From assembly GCA_021396245.1 (NCBI GenBank), contig WNYE01000107.1:1-64000 (forward strand): a DNA stretch of 64,000 nt, written 5' to 3'. This document shows, one piece after another, positions 19,406-32,255 of the stretch. This DNA comes from Sporothrix humicola (taxonomy: Eukaryota > Ascomycota > Sordariomycetes > Ophiostomatales > Ophiostomataceae). Below the pieces are notes generated by a model that searched no databases, was not told where the DNA came from, and saw only the letters and a list, made by a program, of their open reading frames with translations. Position 1 is the stretch's first letter. Each line of letters opens with the position of its first letter. Both the position numbers and the translations under genes were made by a program.

Positions 19406-22400
19406 GTTGATGGTGTTGATGCCTGCTGCTTTTCTTTTCTTTCTTCGACTTCGTGATTCCTGTATTTTGCGCCTCGTATTCGGCCGCTTGAGTGGTCGGC
19501 CTCAATGCGATGCTGGGCCTGACGCCTCGGTGACTCAATGCTCAAAACTGTTGACGATGTTAGGACCTCGGGGATGCAATTGGGATTGCTGCGGACATCG
19601 CAACGTTCCGTTTATTGAAATCGAAAGACGATGTTGCCAATCGACGTCATAATAGCCCCCAACCGGAGAACAACTCACAGATCCAGCTCGTGTTGAGCTT
19701 GGGCGCATCGCTCTTTTGCACAGAACGGGTCTAGAATGGCGCAAGGGATTGTGGTATTGGAATTCCTTTGCGGAATATTCAGGTTGTATTGATTGTTTTG
19801 ACGATTCGAGAGTAAAGAACCGTGGTTGTGCGAATGGGACAGCCCGGTGCGTTGTTGATCCTTGCTTATGCCCTGTGAGTCAAGGCAAGCAGGTGCACAC
19901 GCAGCACGCGAGGGAAGGAACAACTGTAGCACACGATACAACCCCTCTCTCGCCCTCGTTTGTTTCCCCTTTTGGGAAGTGACGTCCTATCACGTGATGC
20001 TGCCAATCAAACATAATGTCAATTCTCATCACAGACCTGGGGTGTTAATTTTTTTCTTATTGTCTAACATCTCATGCATCGTACCTCTTTCGTACCATCC
20101 TCGTAGAGACAGGACAAAAGCAAAAAAGGTTGTGTTGCACTGTGGGATCTGGACCCAAGTGTTCTGACATTGCTCGGTCTAACCATACACCATCCAGCGC
20201 GGAATGGATCTGACAGCGGTAGCCTGCGCGCCAACTTGGCTCGGATTTACAGGGCGACTACTCTGTAGTGTAGATCAGGGCAAATCAGAGCCAATCCAGG
20301 GCAATCTCGGCGGGCAGTGACACCGCCGTAGCACCGCGCTCGGAAAGGCAGTTGCCATATTGTGGGGTCACCCACCTTCCTTCCTTTGACGACATCCCTC
20401 GTTCTCGCCTTCCTTCCTTCTTTTCTTGTACTTGCCTTACTCAACGTTATATTAATTTATTCTATATTTTTTCAATTGGTTTTTGCTCTCATTGACACAA
20501 CACCATTGCCCGGTCTCATGGTCCCTCCGCCTCCTGGTATGCCCTACGGAGCAATATCGACCTTGTATCCCCGTTTTGGGCAGCACAGAGTAATGTGTCA
20601 TCTGGCCGGGTCCTCCATTTGGCTTTTGGCCCCCAAATGTGCTCCCACAGGCATCATCTGATCTGGTAACGAGGCGTTTTGTCTTTTTTTATTCTCTTGT
20701 CTTCTCTTTCTGTCTTTTGTCGTGTTTCTCATTGATTGTTTTTCTGGCCGAATGTGGACTGTACCAGTCTGCCTAGGACTGGATTAGAGTATCCAAGTTG
20801 TAATTTTGGCTCTACTAATTGAAGCTATTTTTGCTGTCACATCACCCTAATGCGGTCTTGTTGTTTATTTTTCATTTGCTCACTCGCTTCTACTTCCATT
20901 TTTGTTTGACAGCTCCAGTTTTTGGCATGATCGAATGGCATGTGAAAGACCAGGCTTCTTTCTCTCCACGCCACCCACGCGTTCGAGCTTTTTGTGCTTC
21001 CATACAACGTGCAAGATGGAGATCCGGATCACCCCGTCTGAAACAAATCCCAGCCTTACGATGCATCTTACATTGCCACCCTATTCCCGAGCCTTCTTTT
21101 CTTACCTAACCACCCTATTGGAGATCCCTCATGCTGTTTCTTATTTCGTTTTCTTACTTCTTACGCCATGAGCAGAAGGACTTTCCCTTCTCCTTGTCTC
21201 ATGTTTCTCATGACAGCCGAGACAAAGCCGGCATCTTTCAGCCCTACGCAGGACTTTAACAGGACAAAGGGGGAGGAACAAGGACAGCAGCAGATAAATG
21301 TACGGGGCACAATGCTCCCGCCGCTCGCTTTGCACACTTTATGGGGAAGGAACAATGCCAAGGGAACGTTGGAATGTCTCGACCATGGTCGTCTTTCTGG
21401 TCTCTCTTTCTCTACTGCGTACTTTCCCCCCTAGATCCTTCTGTTGTTCCCCCACCTACAGTGAACATGTACTCCGTATATACGACGTACGTCAACAAAA
21501 GGGGGGAGGGGGTGTGCGTAAAGGATCGAGGCACGTAACATGGGTTAAGGTAAGGGGTGTGTGAAAGAGGAAAGGTGTGGTCAAGTACGACGTCCGTCCC
21601 ATTGCCTATTCTAGACTTTTATATTCAGAGCCAAAGCGAAGGGGACAGCAGAAAGAGAAGAAGAAAAAATAGAAATAGAGAAACCACAAATTTGTTTCTT
21701 ATTTCCAAACCTATGGACTCGATGTTCTCGTACAGGTTGCTCGTAGAGACATGGCATATTTTTTTTTTTTTACTGCACGGCGTCGATCACAGCCACATTC
21801 GCTTCCACAGTCTTTCTAGAATGACAACAGACGAATGCGCCGAATAGGAAAGAAATCTATGGCCGAAAAGAGAAGGAGAGGCTCGGTCGAACGAACTCGG
21901 TCTTTGCATCTCTAAGCCTTGCTTAGATTCAACTGCTACCACTCGCAAAGCAAGGCCTACCTAAGCCTGGTATTTAAAATGCCAGAAGGATTGCGGCACG
22001 GCTGGGCAAGAGCCGCCCCCAAATTCTAGGCAAGGGGCGTCGACGACCCCGAGAAACAACGACACTTGTAATGTTTTGTTTTCGTTTACGTTCGTTTCCT
22101 ACTTTGACTCCCACAGATCATGCATAAGGTCACCTTAAATGCTATCGATAGCAAGCACCGTTAATTTAGAAGACCGACAAGCTCGCTTTGCAGTTTTGGA
22201 CGTTCCACGCGGAGTCACGAATCATGCCTGGCGTCAAAGAAACTCTCTGCTTCTTCCTTGCTCAAAGAGACTGGGATTTACGGAGTACCATTTCAATTAT
22301 TGCATCTTGTTATCTACAGTGATTAATGTTGTAATTTTGACAATGCTAGCAAGTTTCCATGCCACTTGAGATAGGGTAAGGGCGCGACGGCACGGCAGAA

Positions 22401-25400
22401 GGCACGAGATCATGTGTTGCGCCCTCTTCCTCCCGTGGATCTCCCATTCCTCGAGGTTAAAGTGTTCCCATATTGCTGCAATTCAAGTCCAATTTTGCTC
22501 TGTTTTAGGTCATCCAAGAAAACAATAACTGGTGTGTACTTGGCAGGCTGTCTTGAGACCCGGTTTCATTGCCAATCTGGGAAGCTCGTTACAGAACAGC
22601 TGTTGTTTTCAAATACGAAGGTATTTTTTGGTTGAAAAATCAAAGGTTTGATTTTTCTCGGAGAGCCCGACCTGGTTCTAAATTTTGCATTAAATGTAAG
22701 TGTAAATTTTGCGCTGTTTACTTACAACAAGTCGTCGTGTGCTCCGGATACGCTGCCTGTTAATGTGTGGCTGTTTTGATATGTTTTTGTTTTTGATGGC
22801 GGTGGCTGTCGTATTCTGCAATGTTTCATTGCCTAACTTTATCAGACTCACGACACTCCAAACTCGTCGAAAATCATCCGAAAAGGAAGTCTATCCTGCA
22901 ACTGTCAATGGCCTGCTCGCATTGTGAACCAAACACCGTTGCCTGCCGCGGCAAGGTCCATCTGCTCCCTTTCTGTCTCGCGCGCGCAGTTGACGTGGAG
23001 GATGGGTACACACTCTCAAGAAGTATCTCTCCCACTTTTTTTCTTCTTTTTTTTTGGCGCTGCGCCACCCCGCCTTTTCACCATTCCAAGACCGATCTGA
23101 TCGTTGGACAGTTGGATGTTGGCCCTGGATTTCGCCCAAGTGGCTGAACAGGCACGGGAAAGAAACCGGGGTGGAAGAGTGAGTAAAGGGGGAGTAGAGG
23201 GGAGGGAAGAGCAAAGTGATCTCACCCGCCTCGATATTCTTGAAGAATGTCAGCGAGTCTGCCGTCCCTTCGGCCGTCCTGCGGACCAAAAAGGAAATAC
23301 ATCAGTTGGCTGTAGGTTGAGTAAAGAATGCAAAGTAGCGGGCTGTCAAGGAGGATATATCGTTTGTGTTAAGATCCCGCCCGTTTACATGAATACTATT
23401 GGCTGCAATTCTTTATCCATTCTGACTCCTGTTGGGTGGTATGCAGTTGCATGCAGTTTGCTCAGAATGTCGTACTTCCCTCCATTTGCAAATTTTGGTT
23501 GGATATTCGCATCTATCCCCTAAACCAGGCATGCATCGCTTAGACAAGCGCGTCTACAGAGTATTTCTCGCTGCATTTTCTCTTCCCTTGCCTTGTCTGC
23601 TGCGACCCACGAATTTTAAGCGCGAGAACGTCAAAATAATGTGTTGTATCAGCTCAAACCGGGAAATCTCTGCGGAAGAAATGCAAATTTGATTTTTTTT
23701 GTACTTCTGTCTGATTTCTTTTAGCCGCTGTCGAAACTATGTTGTCGTTGCTTGCATACAGCATTTGTACGCCCAACACAAACAAGGGAAATGGCAAGCT
23801 TCTGTGTCTCCCAACGCAACCAACTGGTGCCTTTTCATCGAGACTTGAAACAATGTCTACTGCGCTGAATAGGATCTCAAAAAACGGGAAACATAAATCA
23901 CAAAGAACACAATCCTGAGCAGTATCGGTTTTCTTGTTTCTATTGGGGCGCGGGCGGGTCACATGCCATGCAGAGGCCTTGTGCTCTCTGACCGCAAGCC
24001 GCCATTTCGTTCATTCTAAGCCCCCAGAGCTCATCATGGGCGTTCGATTCTGAACGTTTGCTCCAAGAAAGTCGGTGCCTGAAGATCTACGCAGTTTTGT
24101 TGCGTATTCGCATGCACTGGCCCTCTTGACGATGATATTGAAAGACCCGTTTCTGGCCACCAAAAATTCCGTGTAAACAATAATTACGTCTCTGGCTCCT
24201 TATTCTTTCAGCTTTAATGTCATTGCACATTTCATGATATCACCTTCTCAGTTTCTCCAGGGTTTCTCCCATACACAACATAGTCTTTCACCGTCCATAT
24301 CGTATGTAGTTATCGCCTCGATGACTCTGTTCGAGTGGGATGAAGCAGTAACACTTGTTCCATACCGTGCTGCGGTTTTTGAACCATAACCCGCCATGTT
24401 CTTGGCAATCGCCAGCAATTGTCGCCTGAGATTCTGTCCGCACAATTCTCTCATTCACCATTCTTCTCTTCACTTTTTTACGTTCCTTTGATTTTTGTGC
24501 CATCTCTTATCCGTTCCTATCCGTTCCAGTTCCAGTAATGGCTTTTCCTCTCTTTTTTTTCAATTCCTTTCTACTTCCTTCCTATGCGCCGCAGCCCCAA
24601 GCAACGTAGTAAACTGAGAAAAATGTGTGACAAACAATTGAATGTTCAAACCAAAACCAATCATAATTTCCTAATTGGCCGTAGTTTGAGCATTTATGGG
24701 AATTTTCTTGAAGCATAACCAGTTGACCACATTTTCCTTTATTCATTCACAAAATCCACCCCGTTTTCACCAATGTATTGAAACAAAGTCTATAGACAAT
24801 TTCGAAGGATTCAACGCTCACACCCTGTTTATTCCCTTATTCCCTCCCTGGTCAGCGACAGATCAAGCAGCCAGTTACAGCCAGAAATACGAAAAAAAAT
24901 TAGCACACGAGAAAACGTACATGATAACACTCTACTCCCCCGTAAAGCACAGCACTTGCAGCTGGCAATCCCGATTCGGTCGTTTTCGATAATGCCTGGG
25001 CCTAGAGCGGCCATACTAACACCTCCACTTTATTATGCCTGGTAGGTGACGTTTGGACTATATCATAAATTGCTGTCTTTCTCAAATCCTCTCATTTTCC
25101 CCCCTTCCCCCAAGGGATCCGGTTGTTGACACCACTGGCAGACGAAATCCTTCGGCGAGATACCAAGAATGCAACAGAAGCCAGAAAAGGGAGAAGGCTG
25201 TGGCAGCATCTGTTCCATCGGTGCCTTGCGTCGTCCAGTCATGAAGTTCTTATTCGTCCCCCATATGTTTGTACCATTCGTTGTCACCCCATCACCATCG
25301 TACTCACACCCCCTCCGCTTCCTTCACTGAGCGTACCCAACAGACACTACACTTGCATATGCAATCCCCTTTGGCCAAATACACGCGGCCATCCGGTGCT

Positions 25401-27577
25401 GTACCCTCTTCACTCTCGTGAGTCCCACCTCGCCTCGTTTACTCCATTCTTCGATTTCTCCGCCATTTCTGTGTGTGTGGTTTCCTTGCATATTCCAGCA
25501 ATGGCAAGTTACGTGGGGAGAAATACCCTACACGCCCCTTCTACCTTCTTGGCTCTCGCCTTGCTGCCTGTCTCACAAGCACACCCTCCATTTTTTGTTG
25601 CTTGTGGTATATTTATGAGCCTGGCCAGTCCAAGACTCTCATTTCATTGCCTGCTTCTGGTCACCCACATCCTGGATTCTGGGCCTGCGTATGCCACTGA
25701 ATCCTTTAAAGAATACCGTAAGGGTGTGAAGGAAGTGGACAAAAGGAAACCAGCAGGTACAAGCAAGAGAAATGGTGTACGAAAATGAGAGGGCGTGCCA
25801 ACTGACTACGTCAGTTGCTTGTGTTGGTCGAATCCCATCGCCCATATATATGTGAGATATGACGACGATGGGCAACTGACACCACCAGATAGAGAAGGAT
25901 CGTGGACAGCCAAGCAGTTGGATTCTGCAGAGACCGTGGGCGTGGGCCTTCTCCGGTCGCCACTCCGGACAAATACGCAGGGGAACAGAATTTTCCTGGA
26001 CTGACACCACCTCCAGTCACAGAATGAATAAAAAGAAGGCAAAAAGACAATCAGGCAAACAGGCAAACAAACACGCCTGTTGCCCATCATCTGTCGAGGC
26101 CCTTTGCGCCGTGGCGTAGTTAAACTCGCTACCTGTTGCCGTCGTCTCGTCCGTGATCCTTCCCTTCCGCTCCGAGTCCTCTCGATTCTGTGCTATTTGT
26201 TCCTGTGTCCTCAAATACTTCCATTGCCATATGTTGTAGTCCCAATCCATCAGCACCCTACTTGGCCTTTTTTATTTCCGTTTTATTTCATGAATCTTAT
26301 TTCCTTCCACCCCGTCCCATTCATCGTATCTTCTCTCTCCGAACACCTGCATATACACTCTTCTTCCCTCATGTACGTCAGAGCCATCAGCCTCACATCC
26401 TCCCTCGCTCGTTTCATGTGTCTACGGGGTTAATGAATGGAAGGCCTGCGAGGACCTGCCTTTCATCCCACAATTGACAATCTACACAATCCACACCCCT
26501 CCCCCTCCTTTCCCGCCTCTTAAGGCTACGGGATACGGACTGGCCCGGATCCGTGACCGGTGGCCTATGACTGCATTTGATTAAACGACTGCGGTGCGGC
26601 TCATGATAACGTGGAGGTGGGAGTATGGGGCCTACCTCGTGATGCATTCTCTCCTATATCTGCCTATTTCTTATTACGAGCACTATCTCCAGCTTTAATC
26701 TCAGTCCATTGTTCATCACCATCTCCAACATCACATCTACACTGGCTACATCAGCTCTTCGTTTATGCATATATTCCCTCCGCACTGTCCACCTCCACCA
26801 CCACCACCACCACCACACCTTGCACTGCTCTCAACAGCCGCCAAAGTAAGAGGGAAGAAGTACTCTGCGTCTATTCTGTGTGCTTTCGCGTCAAAAATAC
26901 CACCCCTTCGTCTTTGTTCTCTCTCATTGTTTTTTTTTTTTGCCACTCGTGTCGCGGCATCCCCAGAGTCAACAAATAAAGGTGTATGACAACGACCGTT
27001 GGCCTCAATTTTCTTTCATCACGATCGTATCTTGTCATACTCTCTTTCTCGAGCATCTCGTCTGACCTCACAGCCATACCTATCCCCAGAAACAGGTGTG
27101 CATAATTATCACATCACTCACACTTGTTCTTTACTTCCGCGCCTCGAAGACTACGTCAGCCCTATAAACATCATCATCGTCAAAGAGTTGCGGTCCAATT
27201 TGTTCAGCTTTGTCTCTTTCAGTCTTTCAACATCGTGCCGTCCCGTCTTTACCTTTGTCTTTGTCTTCCTTTCTCTAGCACTCCTTTTCAACTCTTTCAC
27301 CGTTTCCCTCTTTCAGCCTCGCGTATCAAAGAACGACAACGGCTTCATTGCCATTGCATGTCAGCTGCAACTAGATTATCGACAACAATATACCCTCATG
27401 ATCTTGCCTGGATAGACACCCGAAAAAATATATAAGTCGACATTTCCATCTCTTCCAACATCATGTCTTCTTCCCAGGTCAGTCTTCCAGACCAAACACC
27501 CAAACAATCATCAGATTCAACCATCACACAGCTTCTCACACTTCTTATTCAAGCTTCAACTCCAACAGGCATCCACA
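19406..27577. other. 8.2-kb region without recognisable genes
   Basis: I read both strands of this stretch and found no open frame with a domain, no plausible splice chain and no RNA gene. It is of mixed composition, with several C/T-rich parts (20350-20520, 24480-24600, 25300-26400, 26640-27400). The final kilobase probably is promoter and leader of the Clr5 gene. A CCA microsatellite is at about 26795-26816. A long untranslated leader, a non-coding RNA or decayed repeats are all possible; I cannot tell which. Confidence 0.5.
26795..26816. repeat. (CCA)n microsatellite
   Basis: About seven CCA triplets in a row, 760 bp upstream of the Clr5-domain gene, in a C/T-rich leader region. Confidence 0.8.
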
Positions 27578-28405
27578 ATGAACATGTTCAGACCCGAAAA
27601 GGCCGAGGACTGGGAGCAGTTCCGGGAAATCATCACGACTCTCTACCAGAACAACACATTGTCTGAAGTCATTGTCCAGATGAAGACACTTCACTTCTTT
27701 TCTGCCACGTAAGTATCCCAACTCCCCCATTGTTTTATTTTCCTTCTTTTATTTGAAAAATAAGAAAAAAAGACTCTTGTACCACTAACACTAACACGCA
27801 CAGACCCAAGCAGTACAAGACCAAGTTCAAGGAGTGGGGCCTGACCACCAAGTACGTCAAAGGCACCGAGTACGAAGAGCTTCTTGAGCAGGAGGAGCAG
27901 GACGAGTACAATGTCCGCGGCAAACGCGTCTCACACCAGGACGTCGCCCGATTTAAGCGCCGCCGCGAGAAGAGTGAGATCAAAAAGGGCAAGTCCTCAA
28001 GCTCCAAGACTGGCGGTGACGGCGGAAGCGGCTCGGCTGCAGGAACCATCCCGGCCGGCTACGAATACTATGACAATGCCGGCGAGGGCGCGAGCGGCAC
28101 CTACATGATGGCCTCGGGCGACTACATGGACTACACGACCAGCGGTGCGGGCGGCAGCGGCGCATACATTGCTGCAGACGGCACACAAGTCGGCGCGGCT
28201 GCTGGCTACGGCACCTACACGTACGACGCAAGTGGCGCCGCCGGCGAAATATACGACCCCAACCTCGGCCAGGGCTACCAGCAGCAACAGGGATACGGTG
28301 AGTCCGATCAGTACAACCAGTAAAGGGCGTTAGACCCTATCTGCACCGAATTCTCACTGACGGCTTTCTCAAGGCTCTGGTAGCACCGCCAACTGGGGAT
28401 ATTAA
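27578..28405 (+). CDS. Clr5-domain protein with Gly/Tyr-rich tail
   Basis: Exons 27578-27708, 27804-28297 and 28374-28405 give 218 residues. The first intron has GTAAGT, a CTAAC branch and CAG. The N-terminal 60 residues match the Clr5 domain (PF14420): WEQFREIITTLYQNNTLSEV, the HFFSAT turn, then QYKTKFKEWGLTTKY. The rest is an acidic/basic stretch and a Gly/Tyr/Ala tail of about 120 residues. Clr5 domains occur in fungal nuclear proteins, often presumed DNA-binding, some linked to silencing in fission yeast. I place a last intron (GTGAGT, CACTGAC branch, AAG acceptor) that gives the ending GSGSTANWGY; without splicing the frame stops at 28323 (216 residues). An alternative first exon at 27463 is possible (see findings). 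Confidence 0.8.
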
Positions 28406-29794
28406 CATCGGCTACGGAACCGGATTTTGGTAATATGGGTAAGCGGTATACCGACGATGAGATGGAAGGAAATTCAAATGTGTGTCGTAATCCGGGGTTC
28501 GGACGATATCGAGACAATTGGCCCGGTTTTGATCTCCAATGCGGACTCCGATTCGGCACAGACGCATCTTTTCTTTCAGTGGACTCCTATCGGCGACCTT
28601 CTCCTTCCCAGAAACCAGCGTCTGGGCAACGTGGCGGACTGGTACCTGGAATTTCCGCTTTGTGCTTTCTCTGATTTTTTGATACTCTCATTTGTCCATG
28701 TCCAGGCTGGTTCCTGCGTACATCATAGCTTGTTTTGCCTTTTAATGAAATATATTTCACATATTATAATTTTTGCACTCTCTTTATTTCATTTCCTATT
28801 TTTAACTTCTCTTTTGAGTTATCATTGTAAATACTAATTTTTTTTTAAACAAAATTAAATTTTGAGAAAAAATGCTGATGACAAAATCTGAACGAATACG
28901 AATGAACAAAAGGAGTTGCAATACTAAATAGAAAATTGTTAAGACATCTATCCGTCAAAATATTATCAAGAAACGTGAAATACAACAGGGTTTGCTCATA
29001 AAGGCGTTCATTATGTTGTAAGAGCCTTTGTTTTGACGTCTCTTAACGCTAAAAGCGACAGCGTAAAGTGGGTCCCGGCGAACCACCCACTAGCGCCCGA
29101 GTGCTTTCCCTTTTTCATGTCACATCACCACATGGCCAGCGGGCCGGGGTTTACCAAAAACACCGACCCAGACGGACTTTCCTACAACGCGAGGTAAAAC
29201 GTGGAAACCGTGACATATGACCCGAGGTGAACGTGGAATGTTGTTAATTCTAGCTGAGGTGAATAATTTGTTGGGGTGCAAATGTGTTATTGATTTTGCC
29301 TGCCATGTAGCATCGACACTTGCCATTTCTGCGATCACGTACATGAAGCCGAAACCCGTTCCTTCCATACTTGGAGCATGGCATAACGCGCCTTCCAGGA
29401 CAAGATGCCTTCCAGGACAAGATTTGGCTTACAGCGGCCGTATTTTACGTATTAGTCCCCTTCTAATGTGAGAGGAAAGGGATTCGGTCTCGTAGCCGAA
29501 ACGGCAGACTGAAGTAGTGGTGGCAAGTAAGATACCTCGTACAGTAGCGGGCCGGACGGAGATTTTGGGATAGTGGGCTTTCGGTCAGGTTTTTGTGCTG
29601 GCAATGGCCCCCAGCATTCTTTGTTGGTGGTGTGCACTCACACCATTTTTTTCATTGTTCAGTTTGTTCTTAAAGGTTGTTGTGTCCGCTTTGACACGAA
29701 GGCTTGGCCAGATCAACTGGTTCTTGTTAGCCAAGAGTTCTCTGCTTTTTATCTAAGCCAAGAATTACACGAATTTTATCATTGATAGACAGAC
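28406..29794. other. intergenic, AT-rich in part
   Basis: About 1.4 kb. The part from 28740 to 29000 is strongly A/T-rich. A 17-bp tandem duplication lies at 29391-29424. No coding sequence is supported. Confidence 0.6.
29391..29424. repeat. 17-bp tandem duplication
   Basis: CCTTCCAGGACAAGATG is followed directly by the same unit ending in T. It lies about 370 bp upstream of the MFS gene at 29795. Confidence 0.9.
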
Positions 29795-31940
29795 ATGCCA
29801 TCTTCAGAAAAGAACAATGGCTCAGCAGCGACACCAGAAATTACAATGATCTCTACCAATTCACCACGAAATGAGCAGTTGGCAGATGCAGCCGGTGAGA
29901 CTACAGACACAGCAGACGACAATAACGAAAAGAGCGGCAATGCAGTCGACTCATCAAAAAATGAAGACACATCGAAGCAGCAATACATGACGGGTATGCC
30001 ATTTGTCATTACATTTGGCTCATTAATGCTAGCTACACTGCTGTCTGCACTGAATGCATCAATGTTATCGACGGTAGGTTTGAAGACGAGAAAAGGGCTG
30101 GTATTAACACAGCTTCTAACATCCCCTAGGCAATTCCTTCGATAACAAACGCCTTTCACTCAATCGAGGATGTTGGCTGGTATAGCTCAAGTTATTTAAT
30201 TTCAAAGTAGGTGAATATTTTGTTTATTTCAATCTAATCATCCAGATCACTAACACATTCAGCTGTGCCATGCTGCCTTTGACGGGCAAAATCTTTTCCA
30301 TCTTTCCATTAAGAGTGAGTATTGTCTCTTCTCTTAGTTATTCATGACTTTTTTTAACAGTTTTAGTATGCATTTATTGCCTTTGTCTTCATCTTTGGGA
30401 CCGGCAACCTGATATCTGGCGTGGCTGTCTCATCGCCAATGTTGATTGTTGGTCGTGCCATCACAGGCATTGGTGGCTCGGGCATTATCACGGGCGCCAC
30501 AGCCATCATCACCACTATTCGCCCGCTCGAGAAACGGCCCATGCTTATTGGCACCATAATGGGTGGTGTAGCCATTGGCCAAGTTGGTGGGCCATTGATC
30601 GGTGGTGCACTCGCCCAAGAGTCGTGGCGATGGGTGTTCTACATGTACGTTCTTGGGGTAGATGATTTTTAAAACGAACTCAACGGAGGGACTGACAATT
30701 TACAAGAAACCTACCTCTCGGTGGCATTGTCATCTTACTTTTCCTTTTTGTTGTTCGCCTTCCGACACCACCACAGCGACTTAAGCAGCTCCAAGCCCTC
30801 GCACAGGGTACTGTCGTTGAGTCAAGCTCGGATAACAATGGGGGCTCAGCTCCCAGCGCTCCAGTCAAGATCAGTCGTCGCCAGCATATCGATATTATCT
30901 ACAAGCAACTTGCTCGCATCGACTTTCCCGGATTCTTTTGCTTTGCGGCAGCCTGTGCTCTGTTTTTGATTGGTCTCGAATGGGGCGGCACACGGTACCC
31001 ATGGAAATCGGGCACAGTCATCGGTCTGCTTGTCGCCGGCGCAGTACTCTTCATTGCCTTTGGTGCTTGGTCGCAGTACCTCGGGGATCGTGCTCTCCTG
31101 CCTTTCAGGCTCCTACGCTACGGCCACATCAATGTGTTTTGCGGTATCACTGCGCTGGCCCAGTCGGCAAGTGTGTTCATTTTGATGTCCTACCTGCCCA
31201 TCTGGTTCCAGGGTATCAAGGGCGCATCGCCGATTGTGAGTGGCCTTATGTTGCTGCCGACAATCATCTCGCAGCTGGTAGCATCCTTGCTTTGCGGCTT
31301 TCTTGTCCAGCGCACCGGCTATTATCTGCCAGAAGTCATCAGCGGGAACTCTCTCGTTCTTCTCGCCTCGGGGCTGTTTACAACCTTTTCGCCCAACACA
31401 CACGCTGGCTCTTGGATCGGTTTCCAGATTCTGGGCGGTGCCGGCCGCGGATTTGTGATGCAGCTTCTCATTACTGTCATCCAGGCCAATGTTCCACCAT
31501 CCGACATTCCCCTGGGCGTCAGCTATGTCATGTTCTGTCAGTATTTTGGTGGAGCTGTGGCCATTTGCGCCGCCAGGACCGTCTTGACGTCGACAATTGG
31601 CTCGGAACTGGCCAAATATGCGCCTACTGTCGATGCCGCGACGGTCATCAACACGGGCGTCACAGACTTGAGGAGTGTAATTCCTGCTGACCAGATCGAT
31701 GGTGTGATTCTGGCGTACAACAAGGCTCTTGTTAATGTTTATGTGAGTGCCTCTTTTCCGGCCAACAACAATAATTTTCACTAACACCATGATCAGTATC
31801 TCCAGCTAGCTTTGTCTGCCACAGCCCTGGTGTGTTCTTGCTTTCTGGGGTGGCGAGACATCCGCAAAGCCAAGCCAGTGCAGATGGAAAAGACTGATGT
31901 TGAAGTGGCCCAATCAGAGAACACGGCAGAGGAGAAGTGA
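29795..31940 (+). CDS. MFS transporter, DHA2 type (TRI12/Azole-efflux-like)
   Basis: Six exons: 29795-30073, 30130-30206, 30263-30314, 30367-30644, 30707-31742, 31797-31940, giving 621 residues with phase kept at each junction. After a 65-residue acidic head come 14 predicted helices. The exon junctions restore expected family text: DVGWYSSSYLISNCAMLPL, LTGKIFSIFPLRYAF and RWVFYINLPLGG. The GRAITGIGGSGIITGA and GQVGGPLIGGAL stretches fit helices 4 and 5 of drug:H+ antiporters. Intron 4 uses an AAG acceptor after a CTGAC branch, and intron 3 skips a nearer AACAG in favour of TTTTAG to stay open. The protein would export a small molecule at the plasma membrane; substrate unknown. Start ATG at 29795 is the first in frame. 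Confidence 0.9.
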
Positions 31941-32255
31941 GATGCTTTATACAAGACACGACGCAGTTGATTGCAAGTTTAATAATAATATTTATAATGT
32001 TTTGGGTGTATTGGAAACGTCTATCTATATCTGCGTAAAGCATAAATAATAAACCATTAATCATTAAAGTTCGTCCCACTTGGGTCGCGTAGCAGGTGTT
32101 TGCTGTATTGTAGTAGTAGTTCCACCTCCTTCTGTCGTTTTTGTTTTGCCGGTACAAATATTGGCGCTGTAGAGAAATATATAATAATGAACAATAATAG
32201 AAATAAAAGGGCGGATGGTGGTACATTGTGAAGGGTTGGTGCGTTGTGTTGTGAC
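31941..32255. other. short convergent intergenic region
   Basis: About 315 bp lie between the stop codons of two convergent genes. It is A/T-rich and presumably holds both 3' untranslated ends. Confidence 0.6.
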
